A stretch of DNA of 34,264 bases. Source: an uncultured Bacilli bacterium. GTDB taxonomy: Bacteria; Bacillota_I; Bacilli_A; RF39; UBA660. Position numbers and translations under genes: made by a program. The notes beneath the pieces were generated by a model. That model had not been told where the DNA came from, did not search any database, and saw only the letters and a list, made by a program, of their open reading frames with translations. The stretch lies in assembly GCA_934153655.1 (NCBI GenBank), contig CAKPFH010000007.1:1-34264 (forward strand), in the 5' to 3' direction. This document shows, in pieces, positions 17,139 through 24,630 of this stretch; position 1 is the stretch's first letter; each line of letters begins with the position of its first letter.

Positions 17139-18167
17139 TGTCTTTTTAAAATTATCATGCGTTATAAAAATTGCTAATAAGATACCAGTTATAATAACAA
17201 ATAAGTAGAAATTAATAAATCTGGTTATAAACATAGCACTTCCAAGAATAGCTGGATTAAATAAAGTTTTATATAGTTTCATGAAAACGGCTTCACTTAT
17301 ACCAACAGCTCCTGGAAATGGTAAAGCTGAAACTGATACATATAAAATAGCTTGCGTTGTAATAAATTTAAATAAAGAAGCTCCTTCTAAATTGAAAGCT
17401 AAATAAACTAAATAAGGAATTGTAAATAATAAAAGAACTTGAATTAAAGTAGTTAAAATAGTTTTAATAAATATTTGTTTATTAGTTTTTAAAATATTAG
17501 CAGCTCTTGAATATTCTTCTACTTGTAAGTTTATTTTTTCTTTTAAAGTATCTGTTTTCTTGTAATGTAATTTATTTAATAATTTACAAAGAATTTCTAC
17601 TAAATAAATTAATATTTGCTTAAAGAAAATAGCTAAGAAATAAAGAGTAAAGACCAAAATATTTAAAGTTAAACCTAGAAAAACTAAAAATTTCATATTA
17701 CCTAGTAAAGCGACAATTTGTTTAAAAGAAATAATAAAACTAGTGGTTGCTAGTATAATTATAACCATTTGATAAACTAATAATTTAGTAAGTAAAGTAA
17801 TAGCTGAATGGCTAACTGAAAGTTTATCTTTAGACATCAAATAAAGAGCCATCGGATCTCCCCCAGATGAAGACGGAGTAATTGAAGCTGTAAAAAATGA
17901 ACCAATGGCATATTTATAACAATCTAGAAACCTCGGTTTATCCCCAAGAGAAGTTAAAATAATTTTTAAATTCAAAGCTTCTAATATGTTATAGGAAAAC
18001 ATGACTAGTACTCCTAATAAAAGATAAAACTTATTAGCTTGTCTAAATAGAACTAAGATATCTTTAAAAGCTAAATCTCTAAAGATAAAATAAAATACTA
18101 TAACAACTAAGATAATAAATAAAACACTACTTAATAAACTCTTTTTTAAAACATTATTGGTTTTCAT
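17133..18167 (-). CDS. Flippase-like (LPG synthase TM / YbhN-type) membrane protein
   Basis: The 344-residue polytopic protein has about eight hydrophobic segments and the diagnostic cytoplasmic/membrane block FFTASITPSSSGGDPMALYLM (about residues 93-113). The late motif ALPFPGAVGISEAVF is also typical. These belong to the family that includes the membrane half of MprF and free-standing YbhN-like proteins. MprF flips aminoacylated lipids, but there is no lysyltransferase domain here, so its substrate is unknown. It ends in a positively charged tail. It is monocistronic between the insertion remnant and the 18281 gene. Confidence 0.8.
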   Translation of the reverse strand: MKTNNVLKKSLLSSVLFIILVVIVFYFIFRDLAFKDILVLFRQANKFYLLLGVLVMFSYNILEALNLKIILTSLGDKPRFLDCYKYAIGSFFTASITPSSSGGDPMALYLMSKDKLSVSHSAITLLTKLLVYQMVIIILATTSFIISFKQIVALLGNMKFLVFLGLTLNILVFTLYFLAIFFKQILIYLVEILCKLLNKLHYKKTDTLKEKINLQVEEYSRAANILKTNKQIFIKTILTTLIQVLLLFTIPYLVYLAFNLEGASLFKFITTQAILYVSVSALPFPGAVGISEAVFMKLYKTLFNPAILGSAMFITRFINFYLFVIITGILLAIFITHDNFKKTK

Positions 18168-18192
18168 AACATCATCCTTAATATAATTATAA

Positions 18193-18216
18193 TCATTTAA
18201 AGTGACTTTTAAATGA
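18193..18216. promoter_or_regulatory. Perfect inverted repeat before the flippase-like gene
   Basis: TCATTTAAA (18193-18201) is inverted at 18208-18216. On the minus strand it sits immediately upstream of a TATAAT-like -10 box and close to where the -35 should be, so it may be an operator. No strong -35 is seen. Confidence 0.35.
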
Positions 18217-18262
18217 CTTAGTCTTAATAATCATATCATATTTTTAAAGAAAAGAAAACATG

Positions 18263-18287
18263 AAAAAAGATGAATTTTCATCATCTT
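18263..18287 (-). terminator. Terminator of the 18281-18778 gene
   Basis: On the minus strand AAGATGA pairs with TCATCTT around TGAAAAT, followed by further T residues. The left arm contains the last codons and the TGA. Confidence 0.7.
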
Positions 18288-18778
18288 CTTTTACTAGTTA
18301 ATTCCCTACTAATTTCTTTTTTTATTTTATTAACTATTTCATCTTGATAATCATTAGTAGTATTAACAGAAACATGTAATAAGTAATTCATAATATTTTC
18401 TTTTATAGTATCAGATGTATGAATTAAATCTTTATTAATTAATTCATAAGAGGCTTTATAAAGCATATAAGAAATACAAGATAAATTACAATCACTTGCC
18501 ATAATAAATACATTTAGAGCTTCTAAATAAGAGGCTTTTTTTAATAAATCTTCTATTTTTAAAGACATTTCATCTTGCTTATTAACTTTTTTATTATATG
18601 ATTTTTGTAAAGATAAAACATATTCATATGGTCTTTCAATAAAGTTTTCTAAAATAGCAATTTTTAAAATTTCAAAATAAGAATTATAAGTATCCATAGA
18701 TATATTACTATCTTCATCTAATTTCTTTTTAATTGCATTAATAAATTCGGTATAGTTTTTTTTCATTTCTTCGCTCAT
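18281..18778 (-). CDS. Unknown small helical cytoplasmic protein
   Basis: I do not recognise this 165-residue protein. It has no signal peptide or membrane segment and looks almost wholly alpha-helical and charged, with a basic end (SRELTSKRR). Two cysteines lie in SDCNLSCISYM (about residues 106-116). It is a single-gene unit: a perfect-consensus promoter is at 18804-18832 and a terminator at its end. The strong promoter and the GGGGG ribosome site suggest it is well expressed. Confidence 0.75.
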   Translation of the reverse strand: MSEEMKKNYTEFINAIKKKLDEDSNISMDTYNSYFEILKIAILENFIERPYEYVLSLQKSYNKKVNKQDEMSLKIEDLLKKASYLEALNVFIMASDCNLSCISYMLYKASYELINKDLIHTSDTIKENIMNYLLHVSVNTTNDYQDEIVNKIKKEISRELTSKRR

Positions 18779-18803
18779 AATAACCCCCTAAAAATTTTCC
18801 CAT

Positions 18804-18832
18804 ATTATACTACAGTTTACTAGATTTGTCAA
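18804..18832 (-). promoter_or_regulatory. Consensus SigA promoter
   Basis: TTGACA (18832-18827) and TATAAT (18809-18804) are both exact consensus with a 17-bp spacer, 26 bp upstream of the start at 18778. Confidence 0.85.
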
Positions 18833-18858
18833 AAAAGATGAATATTTTTTTATTCACC
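18831..18858 (-). terminator. Terminator of the zinc-ribbon/SPFH operon
   Basis: On the minus strand GGTGAATA pairs with TATTCATC around an A-rich loop and is followed by TTTTTT. The arm spans the stop codon. Its T run abuts the next promoter. Confidence 0.65.
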
Positions 18859-20307
18859 TATTTTTTTATTTATTTCATCTATAATATTAGTTTTAGTTTC
18901 TTCTAAAGTTTTATTGTTAGCACCTGTCATAAAAGAATTAGTTAATCTTGTTTTATGTCTTACTAAATTATCACTTTTTACTAGATTAGTTAAATTAGTT
19001 TTAGTATCAGTTTCATATCTATGTCTTGCTGAAGAATTTCTATAACGATTATAAATGATGAAATAATAAATAAAACCACTAGTAAGAAAAAGATAAGGCC
19101 ACATATTATCGTCATCTTTTAAAACAAACATTAAAATTATACCAAGAATTTCTATAAGAAGAGAAATAATTAATAATTTAACTTTATTAATGGGAACACT
19201 TCCCATAGTTTTTTTAGTTCTAGCATTTACACAAACATAATGAAGAAGATTTTTATCACTTTCATGATAACTATAAAGCCAAACTGGTAAATAAGCTGAT
19301 TTCCATTGTTCACCTATAACATTTAAATCTTGATTGTCCCATCTAACCCCTCGATCATAGAATTCAACTGATTTATTAGCTGAAAATTTAGCAATATCTT
19401 TGGCTTGGACTTTAACTAAATTATCTAAATCATTAATATCAGTATCACGTTTTTCTGATGTATAATCTTTTAAATAATTAGCATTCCATTCTAAACAATT
19501 CTCAGTATCAAATGGCATAATAGCATTTATTATATTATTAGTTCGATCAGATGCTTCTTTATTTAATTTATCTTTACTGCTTTCTACAGTTAAACCTTCA
19601 ATTGTAAGATCGAATTCCCTTGAAACATCATATAAATCAGCATCATAATAGGTTTCATCTCTATCACCTACTTTTTCTGTATAAGTTCTAACTTTATGTT
19701 CTCCTTGTCCTATTAGTTTAGCATGAGAATTTACATCAACTATCATATATGGTAAATAAACTCCCATGATATTTTCAGTTGTAAATTCTTTTCTAAAGTT
19801 CGTGTTAGCAAAGAATTTTCTTTTAAAAACGAATTTTTCTATTTCATTTCTAGCCTCATTTTTAGTAATTTTAAAAGGTAAAACCGTATCAGGAACACTA
19901 CCATTTGGAATTTGTTCATTTATTGATAAAGTATTACGACACCAGTGGCATCTTGATGTTAGGGCTTGACTTGTATCAACAACAACTTCAGCTCCACAAC
20001 TAGAACATTTTAAAGTTAATATATCTTTACTATCTTTATTTATTTTTGTTGCTCCACTCCCAATTACTTTTCCTTTAATTTTACTAATATCTTTTCCCAT
20101 GCTTTTAAGCATAATAGGATCAAATTCATGACGACAAAAATTACAACGAAGTTTACCAGTTTTAGAGTTTAAAGATATATCAGTTGCCCCACATTTAGGA
20201 CATTTGTTTTGACCATCTTGTAAACCGTTTTCAGTATTTATAACTTTTTCTAAAATAGAAGAATTAGAAACATTTTCTAATTCTTCCTTAGTTTCATCTT
20301 TATTCAT
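18850..20307 (-). CDS. Double zinc-ribbon membrane protein, partner of an SPFH protein
   Basis: The 485-residue protein has two TFIIB-like zinc ribbons: C36-C39/C55-C58 (CPKCG ... CNFC) and C101-C104/C120-C123 (CSSCG ... CHWC). A long soluble region follows (LPFKITKNEARNEIEKFVFKR, VYLPYMIVDVNS, LPVWLYSYHE). Near residues 378-420 are two hydrophobic segments, then a charged C-terminus. Start and upstream stop overlap as TAATG, so translation is coupled to the SPFH gene. Such zinc-ribbon proteins recur next to SPFH/SHOCT proteins in Gram-positive bacteria. Their function is not established; a membrane-scaffold partner is the likeliest reading. Confidence 0.75.
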   Translation of the reverse strand: MNKDETKEELENVSNSSILEKVINTENGLQDGQNKCPKCGATDISLNSKTGKLRCNFCRHEFDPIMLKSMGKDISKIKGKVIGSGATKINKDSKDILTLKCSSCGAEVVVDTSQALTSRCHWCRNTLSINEQIPNGSVPDTVLPFKITKNEARNEIEKFVFKRKFFANTNFRKEFTTENIMGVYLPYMIVDVNSHAKLIGQGEHKVRTYTEKVGDRDETYYDADLYDVSREFDLTIEGLTVESSKDKLNKEASDRTNNIINAIMPFDTENCLEWNANYLKDYTSEKRDTDINDLDNLVKVQAKDIAKFSANKSVEFYDRGVRWDNQDLNVIGEQWKSAYLPVWLYSYHESDKNLLHYVCVNARTKKTMGSVPINKVKLLIISLLIEILGIILMFVLKDDDNMWPYLFLTSGFIYYFIIYNRYRNSSARHRYETDTKTNLTNLVKSDNLVRHKTRLTNSFMTGANNKTLEETKTNIIDEINKKIGE

Positions 20308-21446
20308 TATAGACCTAATAAATCTTTTTTAGCTTTATCAAATTCTTCTTGAGTTAAAACACCCGCATCAACTAATTGTTTCATTTTAGTTAATTTTTCA
20401 TAAGGATCTTCTTTTTTTTCAACAGGTTGTTGAAATGCACCTATAGTACTTCCTGCTGCATTTACTCCCATACCCATGAAAGCCATACCAGATCCACCAT
20501 TATTGCCAGCTGCTTCAAGTCCACGAGCAACGGATTGTTGCATAAATGAGTTTCCTCTTGCCCCAGACAATGCATCAGCTTTTTTAACATCACTAAGAAG
20601 TTTTTTAGTATCTTCATCATATTCAATAGCTGTAATTGCAACTTTAACTATTTCAAGTCCACGATCACTTTTCCATTTATAAGCTTCTTCAACCGCTTGA
20701 GATAAACTATTTGCAAATCCTACTCCATCACTTTGAATTTTAGTAATACGATTTCCCTTACTTGGATCGTTTGTATAAAGTGAAAATGCAGATGATAAAC
20801 TACCTACTACTTCATTAAATAATTGTTCTCCAGCAACGTTATCCATATCAGCAAAGTCAAAAACTGGACTATCTGGTCTTAAATATTCAGCAGGTACAAA
20901 ATTCTTAACAAATAAAATTGGATCAGTTATTTTTAAAGAATATGTTCCTCTTGTAATAGCTCCGACTTGAGTTCCTAAAAAAGCATCATCCCAAAATATC
21001 TCTGATTGAGTACCAAATCTATTACCTGGTATTTCTTTTAAATTAACATAAACTGCCATTTGTTCACTTGCAGGAATTCCACCAAATTTAAATCTTTCCC
21101 ATGAAGCTTTTAAACTTGTTCCAAGTCCATTTCCAGCTAAAAATGATTGAGAATTTGGATCATTACTTTGATATATAAATCCACCTGGTTCTGTAATACA
21201 ACCTGTTATCATTCCATCTTGCATAGTAATTAAGGCAGTTCCTTCTGGTACAACTATTTTAGTTCCATTAGTAATAACATTTTCAGAGCCTTTAGTATTA
21301 GAACCACGTCCTGCATCTGTTCCCTTTCTTACAGCATGAAATATACCTGATGTTGCTGTTGCATCACTTCTTGGTATAATAAAATCCTTCCATTCATCAG
21401 CAAATGTACCACCTAAGGCACCTGTAAAAGCTTTAATAAATCCCAT
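20307..21446 (-). CDS. SPFH-domain protein with C-terminal SHOCT segment
   Basis: The 379-residue protein opens with an amphipathic GFIKAFTGALGGTFADEWKDF. It continues with the SPFH (band-7/virion-core-like) domain: GTALITMQDGMITGCITEPGGF, then LFVKNFVPAEYLRP. A Gly/Met-rich linker (about 310-345) leads to a SHOCT helix pair, DPYEKLTKMKQLVDAGVLTQEEFDKAKKDLLG. SPFH proteins form oligomeric membrane microdomain scaffolds. The ATG at 21446 was chosen because AGAGAGGAAATTT precedes it; the in-frame ATG at 21476 would add ten basic residues. It is co-transcribed with the zinc-ribbon gene. Confidence 0.82.
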   Translation of the reverse strand: MGFIKAFTGALGGTFADEWKDFIIPRSDATATSGIFHAVRKGTDAGRGSNTKGSENVITNGTKIVVPEGTALITMQDGMITGCITEPGGFIYQSNDPNSQSFLAGNGLGTSLKASWERFKFGGIPASEQMAVYVNLKEIPGNRFGTQSEIFWDDAFLGTQVGAITRGTYSLKITDPILFVKNFVPAEYLRPDSPVFDFADMDNVAGEQLFNEVVGSLSSAFSLYTNDPSKGNRITKIQSDGVGFANSLSQAVEEAYKWKSDRGLEIVKVAITAIEYDEDTKKLLSDVKKADALSGARGNSFMQQSVARGLEAAGNNGGSGMAFMGMGVNAAGSTIGAFQQPVEKKEDPYEKLTKMKQLVDAGVLTQEEFDKAKKDLLGL

Positions 21447-21516
21447 AAATTTCCTCTCTTTCTTTAATTTTTTCATTAAATCTTTAGTTGACTATTAATT
21501 ATCAATGTCTAAAGTT

Positions 21517-21522
21517 ATTATA
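21517..21522 (-). promoter_or_regulatory. -10 box for the SPFH operon
   Basis: TATAAT lies on the minus strand in GATATAATAAC, about 70 bp upstream of the SPFH start. The -35 region is only a poor match. Confidence 0.4.
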
Positions 21523-21593
21523 TCATATTTTTTTAAAATATAAAGCATTTAACAATTTTTTACAGAAAAATAATAAAATTTGATAGGAAAAAG

Positions 21594-21619
21594 AAAAAGT
21601 TATATTTCTATAACTTTTT
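21594..21619 (-). terminator. Terminator of the 21633-23498 surface gene
   Basis: A perfect 11-bp stem, AAAAAGTTATA / TATAACTTTTT, with a GAAA loop and flanking T residues. Confidence 0.85.
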
Positions 21620-21632
21620 TAAAAAATAATTA

Positions 21633-23498
21633 TTAATTAGGAGTACAAGTCTTTGTATCTGGTTTAATAGATACTGTATTATCAAAAGCATCACAATCAA
21701 AATAAGTAACACTATCAGGAATAGTTACAGATGTAATATTATTATTTTTAAAAGCATAACTATAAATATATTCTACCTTAGATGGTTCTTCAAAAGTAAC
21801 ACTTGTTAATTGATTATTAACAAAAGCATCACCACCTATTGTTGTTACACTATTAGGTATTTCAATACTAGTTATTTTGTTATTTTGAAATGCTTTAAAA
21901 CCTATTTCTTTTACTCCTTCTTCAATTTTAACACTTGTTAATTGATTTTCAGAAAAAGCATTATCTTCAATTACTTCTAAACTACCTGGTATCGTTACAC
22001 TTTCTAATTGATTGTCAGAAAAAGCATCATTTCCTAACGTTGTCAAATTATTTGATAGCTTAACACTTGTTAATTGATTTTCAGAAAAAGCATATGAACC
22101 AATATAAGTAATTTCATTGGGAATTATTACACTCGTTAAATTTGCTCCCCAAAAACCACATCCATAATATGAAGCATTTTTTAATTCGTAATTTTTATTA
22201 GTATAATAATTCAAATTACCAATAACACCTTTGGTATTGTTTGAAACTGATATTGGTTGACAATTTGCAATCCTTGTTACTTTATAACCATTAATTTTGC
22301 TTGGTATTACAACATCAGTTCCACAAGAAGTATCATAACTTGCTATCTCAAGTTCTGTTACACCATTATTATCAATTTGATTAATATTAAAGCAAGATGC
22401 ATCAGTTTCAAGATATTTTTCATTAAAATCACCAGCCACATCTACTTTAATAGATGCAAATACATCGTTCCAATTTGGAGTATTATCTGTATAATAATCA
22501 CAATTATCTTTAGGATCACCTGCACATATCATTGTGTCATTGGAAATCCACATATAAAGTCTATAAGTTATATTAATATCAGTTGTTGTATTTCGATTAA
22601 TTGTATTTACATATACTCTTTTACTAGTTAAATCTTTATAAGTCTCTCCTGAAAAAATAGTTGAAGGTACTCCATCTTTTGTTTCAGTTAAAGTAAACTT
22701 TAATAAATTATCTTTTATTCTGGTTTTACCTGTTAAGTTATCTCCATGTTTTAAAATAATTTCATACCAAATATCTTTATTTGTTGTTGTATTCTTACCA
22801 TCTATTGTAAACTCAAAATATGGTAAAGTTGTTACATTTAAGGTTAAAATATTTTCTTTAATAAAGGTACTAGTTAAATTCATATTGTCCAAAAAACCTT
22901 GTTCATATCCCTGCTGTAATGTTGAACCATTATCAAGACTATTTCCTTTACACAATGATATTGCTTCTTCTTTTGGACCACCATTTGCCATAAAACTATC
23001 AGCACAGATAGACAATTCATTTCTAGTATCTTTTTGATATGTTTGATTTGTCATATCTGGATTAACTTTATTATCACTTGTTACTATGTTTAATTCTTTA
23101 AAATAAGATACAGCAGCCCCATTATCAATTGATTTTTGAAAAGTAGTCCCACTAATTGTTCCTGTTCCTTTACAATATGTTTCAGCTGTACTACCTTCAT
23201 CAAATTGTGATCCTTCAACAACATCAACACATTTAGATAATTCATTTCTGGTATCATTTTGATAAGTTTGATTTGCCATATTTGGATTAACAATATACTT
23301 TTCAGCAAGTGGCATTTGATTAGTTAAGTTAATAGAATTAGTAGTTTCTTTATAATGCATGTAAACATCACCTACTACTAATTTAGAATTACTACCAGTT
23401 TTACTAATTGTAAATATAGAATAAGTTAAACCTATAGTTAAAACTAATACGCCTATTATAATACTTACAATCATAATTGTTTTCTTATTATTTTTCAT
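21633..23498 (-). CDS. Exported surface protein with cysteine modules and BspA-like leucine-rich repeats
   Basis: The 621-residue protein has a hydrophobic N-terminal segment (about 6-28) and the scaffold motif VGDVYMHYKE. Two copies of the inserted cysteine module follow (NQTYQNDTRNELSKC near 77 and NQTYQKDTRNELSIC near 155, the first with ETYCKGTGT). The scaffold resumes at YFEFTIDGKNTTTNKD and ends VDVAGDFNEK. The last third has LRR_5/BspA-type repeats such as LTSVIIPNEITYIGSYAFSEN, about 23 residues each, ending in SVTYFDCDAFDNTVSI. Such repeats usually mediate host or matrix binding. It is a paralogue of 24631-26007, and both follow copies of the same leader. Confidence 0.78.
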   Translation of the reverse strand: MKNNKKTIMIVSIIIGVLVLTIGLTYSIFTISKTGSNSKLVVGDVYMHYKETTNSINLTNQMPLAEKYIVNPNMANQTYQNDTRNELSKCVDVVEGSQFDEGSTAETYCKGTGTISGTTFQKSIDNGAAVSYFKELNIVTSDNKVNPDMTNQTYQKDTRNELSICADSFMANGGPKEEAISLCKGNSLDNGSTLQQGYEQGFLDNMNLTSTFIKENILTLNVTTLPYFEFTIDGKNTTTNKDIWYEIILKHGDNLTGKTRIKDNLLKFTLTETKDGVPSTIFSGETYKDLTSKRVYVNTINRNTTTDINITYRLYMWISNDTMICAGDPKDNCDYYTDNTPNWNDVFASIKVDVAGDFNEKYLETDASCFNINQIDNNGVTELEIASYDTSCGTDVVIPSKINGYKVTRIANCQPISVSNNTKGVIGNLNYYTNKNYELKNASYYGCGFWGANLTSVIIPNEITYIGSYAFSENQLTSVKLSNNLTTLGNDAFSDNQLESVTIPGSLEVIEDNAFSENQLTSVKIEEGVKEIGFKAFQNNKITSIEIPNSVTTIGGDAFVNNQLTSVTFEEPSKVEYIYSYAFKNNNITSVTIPDSVTYFDCDAFDNTVSIKPDTKTCTPN

Positions 23499-23541
23499 TT
23501 TTTACTTCCTTTCTCTTGTCCCTCTATTCTAATATAATCCT

Positions 23542-23585
23542 ATTTTAGCATAGTTTTTATTTATTATAAAGTATTTTCTTGTCAA
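23542..23585 (-). promoter_or_regulatory. Possible separate promoter for the 21633-23498 gene
   Basis: Between the leader hairpin and the gene the minus strand shows TTGACA (23585-23580) and an extended -10 TGCTAAAAT (23550-23542). A TATAAT lies in between at 23568-23563. Spacings are not ideal for any single pair. Confidence 0.3.
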
Positions 23586-23607
23586 TAAAATCGTATTATG
23601 TGGACAA

Positions 23608-23655
23608 ATAAAAACACGATTAAAATTATAGATATTCTCTATATTCTAACCATGT
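23608..23655 (-). terminator. Leader hairpin, copy A
   Basis: On the minus strand ACATGGTTAGAATATAGA (23655-23638) pairs, with G-U pairs and one bulge, with the complementary arm at 23632-23614, followed by TTTTT. It has the same shape as copy B at 26029-26075. Confidence 0.6.
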
Positions 23656-23682
23656 CTTTTTTTAATAATTTTATTTTTTTGA

Positions 23683-23769
23683 TTAAAGAAATTTCTGTGA
23701 TATATATATATATATATATATATAGTTGTATAAGGTTTTTACTATATTTTCTTGTCCATATATACTCAT
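23683..23769 (-). pseudogene. Leader small ORF, copy A, frameshifted, with (TA)12 tract
   Basis: The ORF starts MSIYGQENIVKTLYNY like copy B but reads through 24 nt of TA repeat (23701-23724; copy B has 6 nt). It then stops early as SQKFL. A single C present in copy B (CTCGTGA) is missing here (CTGTGA). Past the break, the frame of copy B still continues as EISLIKKIKLLKKDMVRI and a stop at 23641-23639. Loss of one TA unit would restore the full frame. It is preceded by AGAAAGGT. Confidence 0.6.
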
Positions 23770-23804
23770 AATATCACTTACCTTTCTATCTTTAATATAA
23801 TTAA

Positions 23805-23832
23805 ATTATATCAAATATTCTTAAATTTGCAA
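23805..23832 (-). promoter_or_regulatory. Leader promoter, copy A
   Basis: TTGCAA (23832-23827) and TATAAT (23810-23805) with a 16-bp spacer, directly after the fic stop codon. The same boxes and spacer occur in copy B. Confidence 0.65.
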
Positions 23833-23849
23833 TTACTTTTTTGAGATTT

Positions 23850-24512
23850 TCAAATATTTATTCCATCTATACTAGTTTGATAAATCCAATTTTTTAAATC
23901 TTTATTGTCTCCTGTCTCATAGAATTTAATTAGTTTTTCAAAGAAAATAGGTTGATTTTCAACAGATATTGTTATAATACCACAACCATTATCTATCATT
24001 ATTTTATTAGCAAATAACATCGCTACTCTTTTATTGCCATCAATAAACATTTGTCTTCTCATAATCCATAACATAACTTCTATTGCTATTTCAGTTTTGC
24101 TTTTTTCTGTTTGTTCCATCAACTCTTTTAATTCTTCTTTGATTTGACTTTCAATTGGAAACATAGGTCTCCAAGATGTTCCTCCTATATTAACCGGAGT
24201 TGTTCTTAGTTTACCTAAATCATCATCTAAAACTAATTTGTCACATACTAATTTATGTAAATGGCATAAAACTTTAAAATCATAACTTAGATTATCTTTT
24301 AAAATATAATCCCAAGCATATTTTAAATTATTAGCTGTTATTACTTCTAAAACGGTTAAACCATTTATTATTCCTTGATTATAAATTACTTGAGTTTGAG
24401 GGTAAGAAATTTTAATTCCTTCTAGATTAGCACTTTTCCAAATATAATCTACTATATTTCGTCTAGCAACAAAAACATTTTTTTCTCTTGTTAAATTAAA
24501 TTTATTATTCAT
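23850..24512 (-). CDS. fic: Fic-family protein lacking the catalytic histidine
   Basis: The 220-residue Fic-fold protein contains the core loop Q154-M-F-I-D-G-N-K-R162 inside IMRRQMFIDGNKRVAML. The usual motif is H-x-F-x-(D/E)-G-N-(G/K)-R. The histidine that acts as general base for AMP transfer is Gln here, while the phosphate-binding part is intact. Near the N-terminus, S27-A-N-L-E31-G32 matches the inhibitory (S/T)xxxE(G/N) helix of class II Fic proteins. The start at 24512 follows AAAGGAAGAATAACT; the longer in-frame start at 24572 is less likely. It is encoded between two surface-protein genes. Reduced or altered activity is inferred. Confidence 0.8.
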   Translation of the reverse strand: MNNKFNLTREKNVFVARRNIVDYIWKSANLEGIKISYPQTQVIYNQGIINGLTVLEVITANNLKYAWDYILKDNLSYDFKVLCHLHKLVCDKLVLDDDLGKLRTTPVNIGGTSWRPMFPIESQIKEELKELMEQTEKSKTEIAIEVMLWIMRRQMFIDGNKRVAMLFANKIMIDNGCGIITISVENQPIFFEKLIKFYETGDNKDLKNWIYQTSIDGINI

Positions 24513-24600
24513 AGTTATTCTTCCTTTATTAATTTTATTATAAGTAATATAGTTTAGTTTGTCTATCTTCATTAAAGAATTAATATATTTTATTGTAAAG

Positions 24601-24620
24601 AAAAAAAGCCTAAAAGGCTT
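24601..24620 (-). terminator. Terminator of the 24631-26007 surface gene
   Basis: On the minus strand AAGCCT pairs with AGGCTT around TTT, followed by TTTTT. Confidence 0.75.
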
Positions 24621-24630
24621 CTGTTAGGTT

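Noticed and set aside
21900..22150. Tandem DNA repeat
   Set aside because: The periodicity is that of leucine-rich-repeat codons; the DNA units are diverged and need no separate annotation.
22257..22631. 124-residue plus-strand ORF rich in Ile and Cys
   Set aside because: It is antisense to the scaffold of the 21633-23498 gene and its composition is that of a reverse-complement shadow.
23701..23724. Long TA tract as an origin, CRISPR leader or hairpin element
   Set aside because: It lies inside a leader ORF that has a paralogous copy with only three TA units, so a slipped simple repeat explains it. There are no DnaA boxes and no repeat-spacer pattern.
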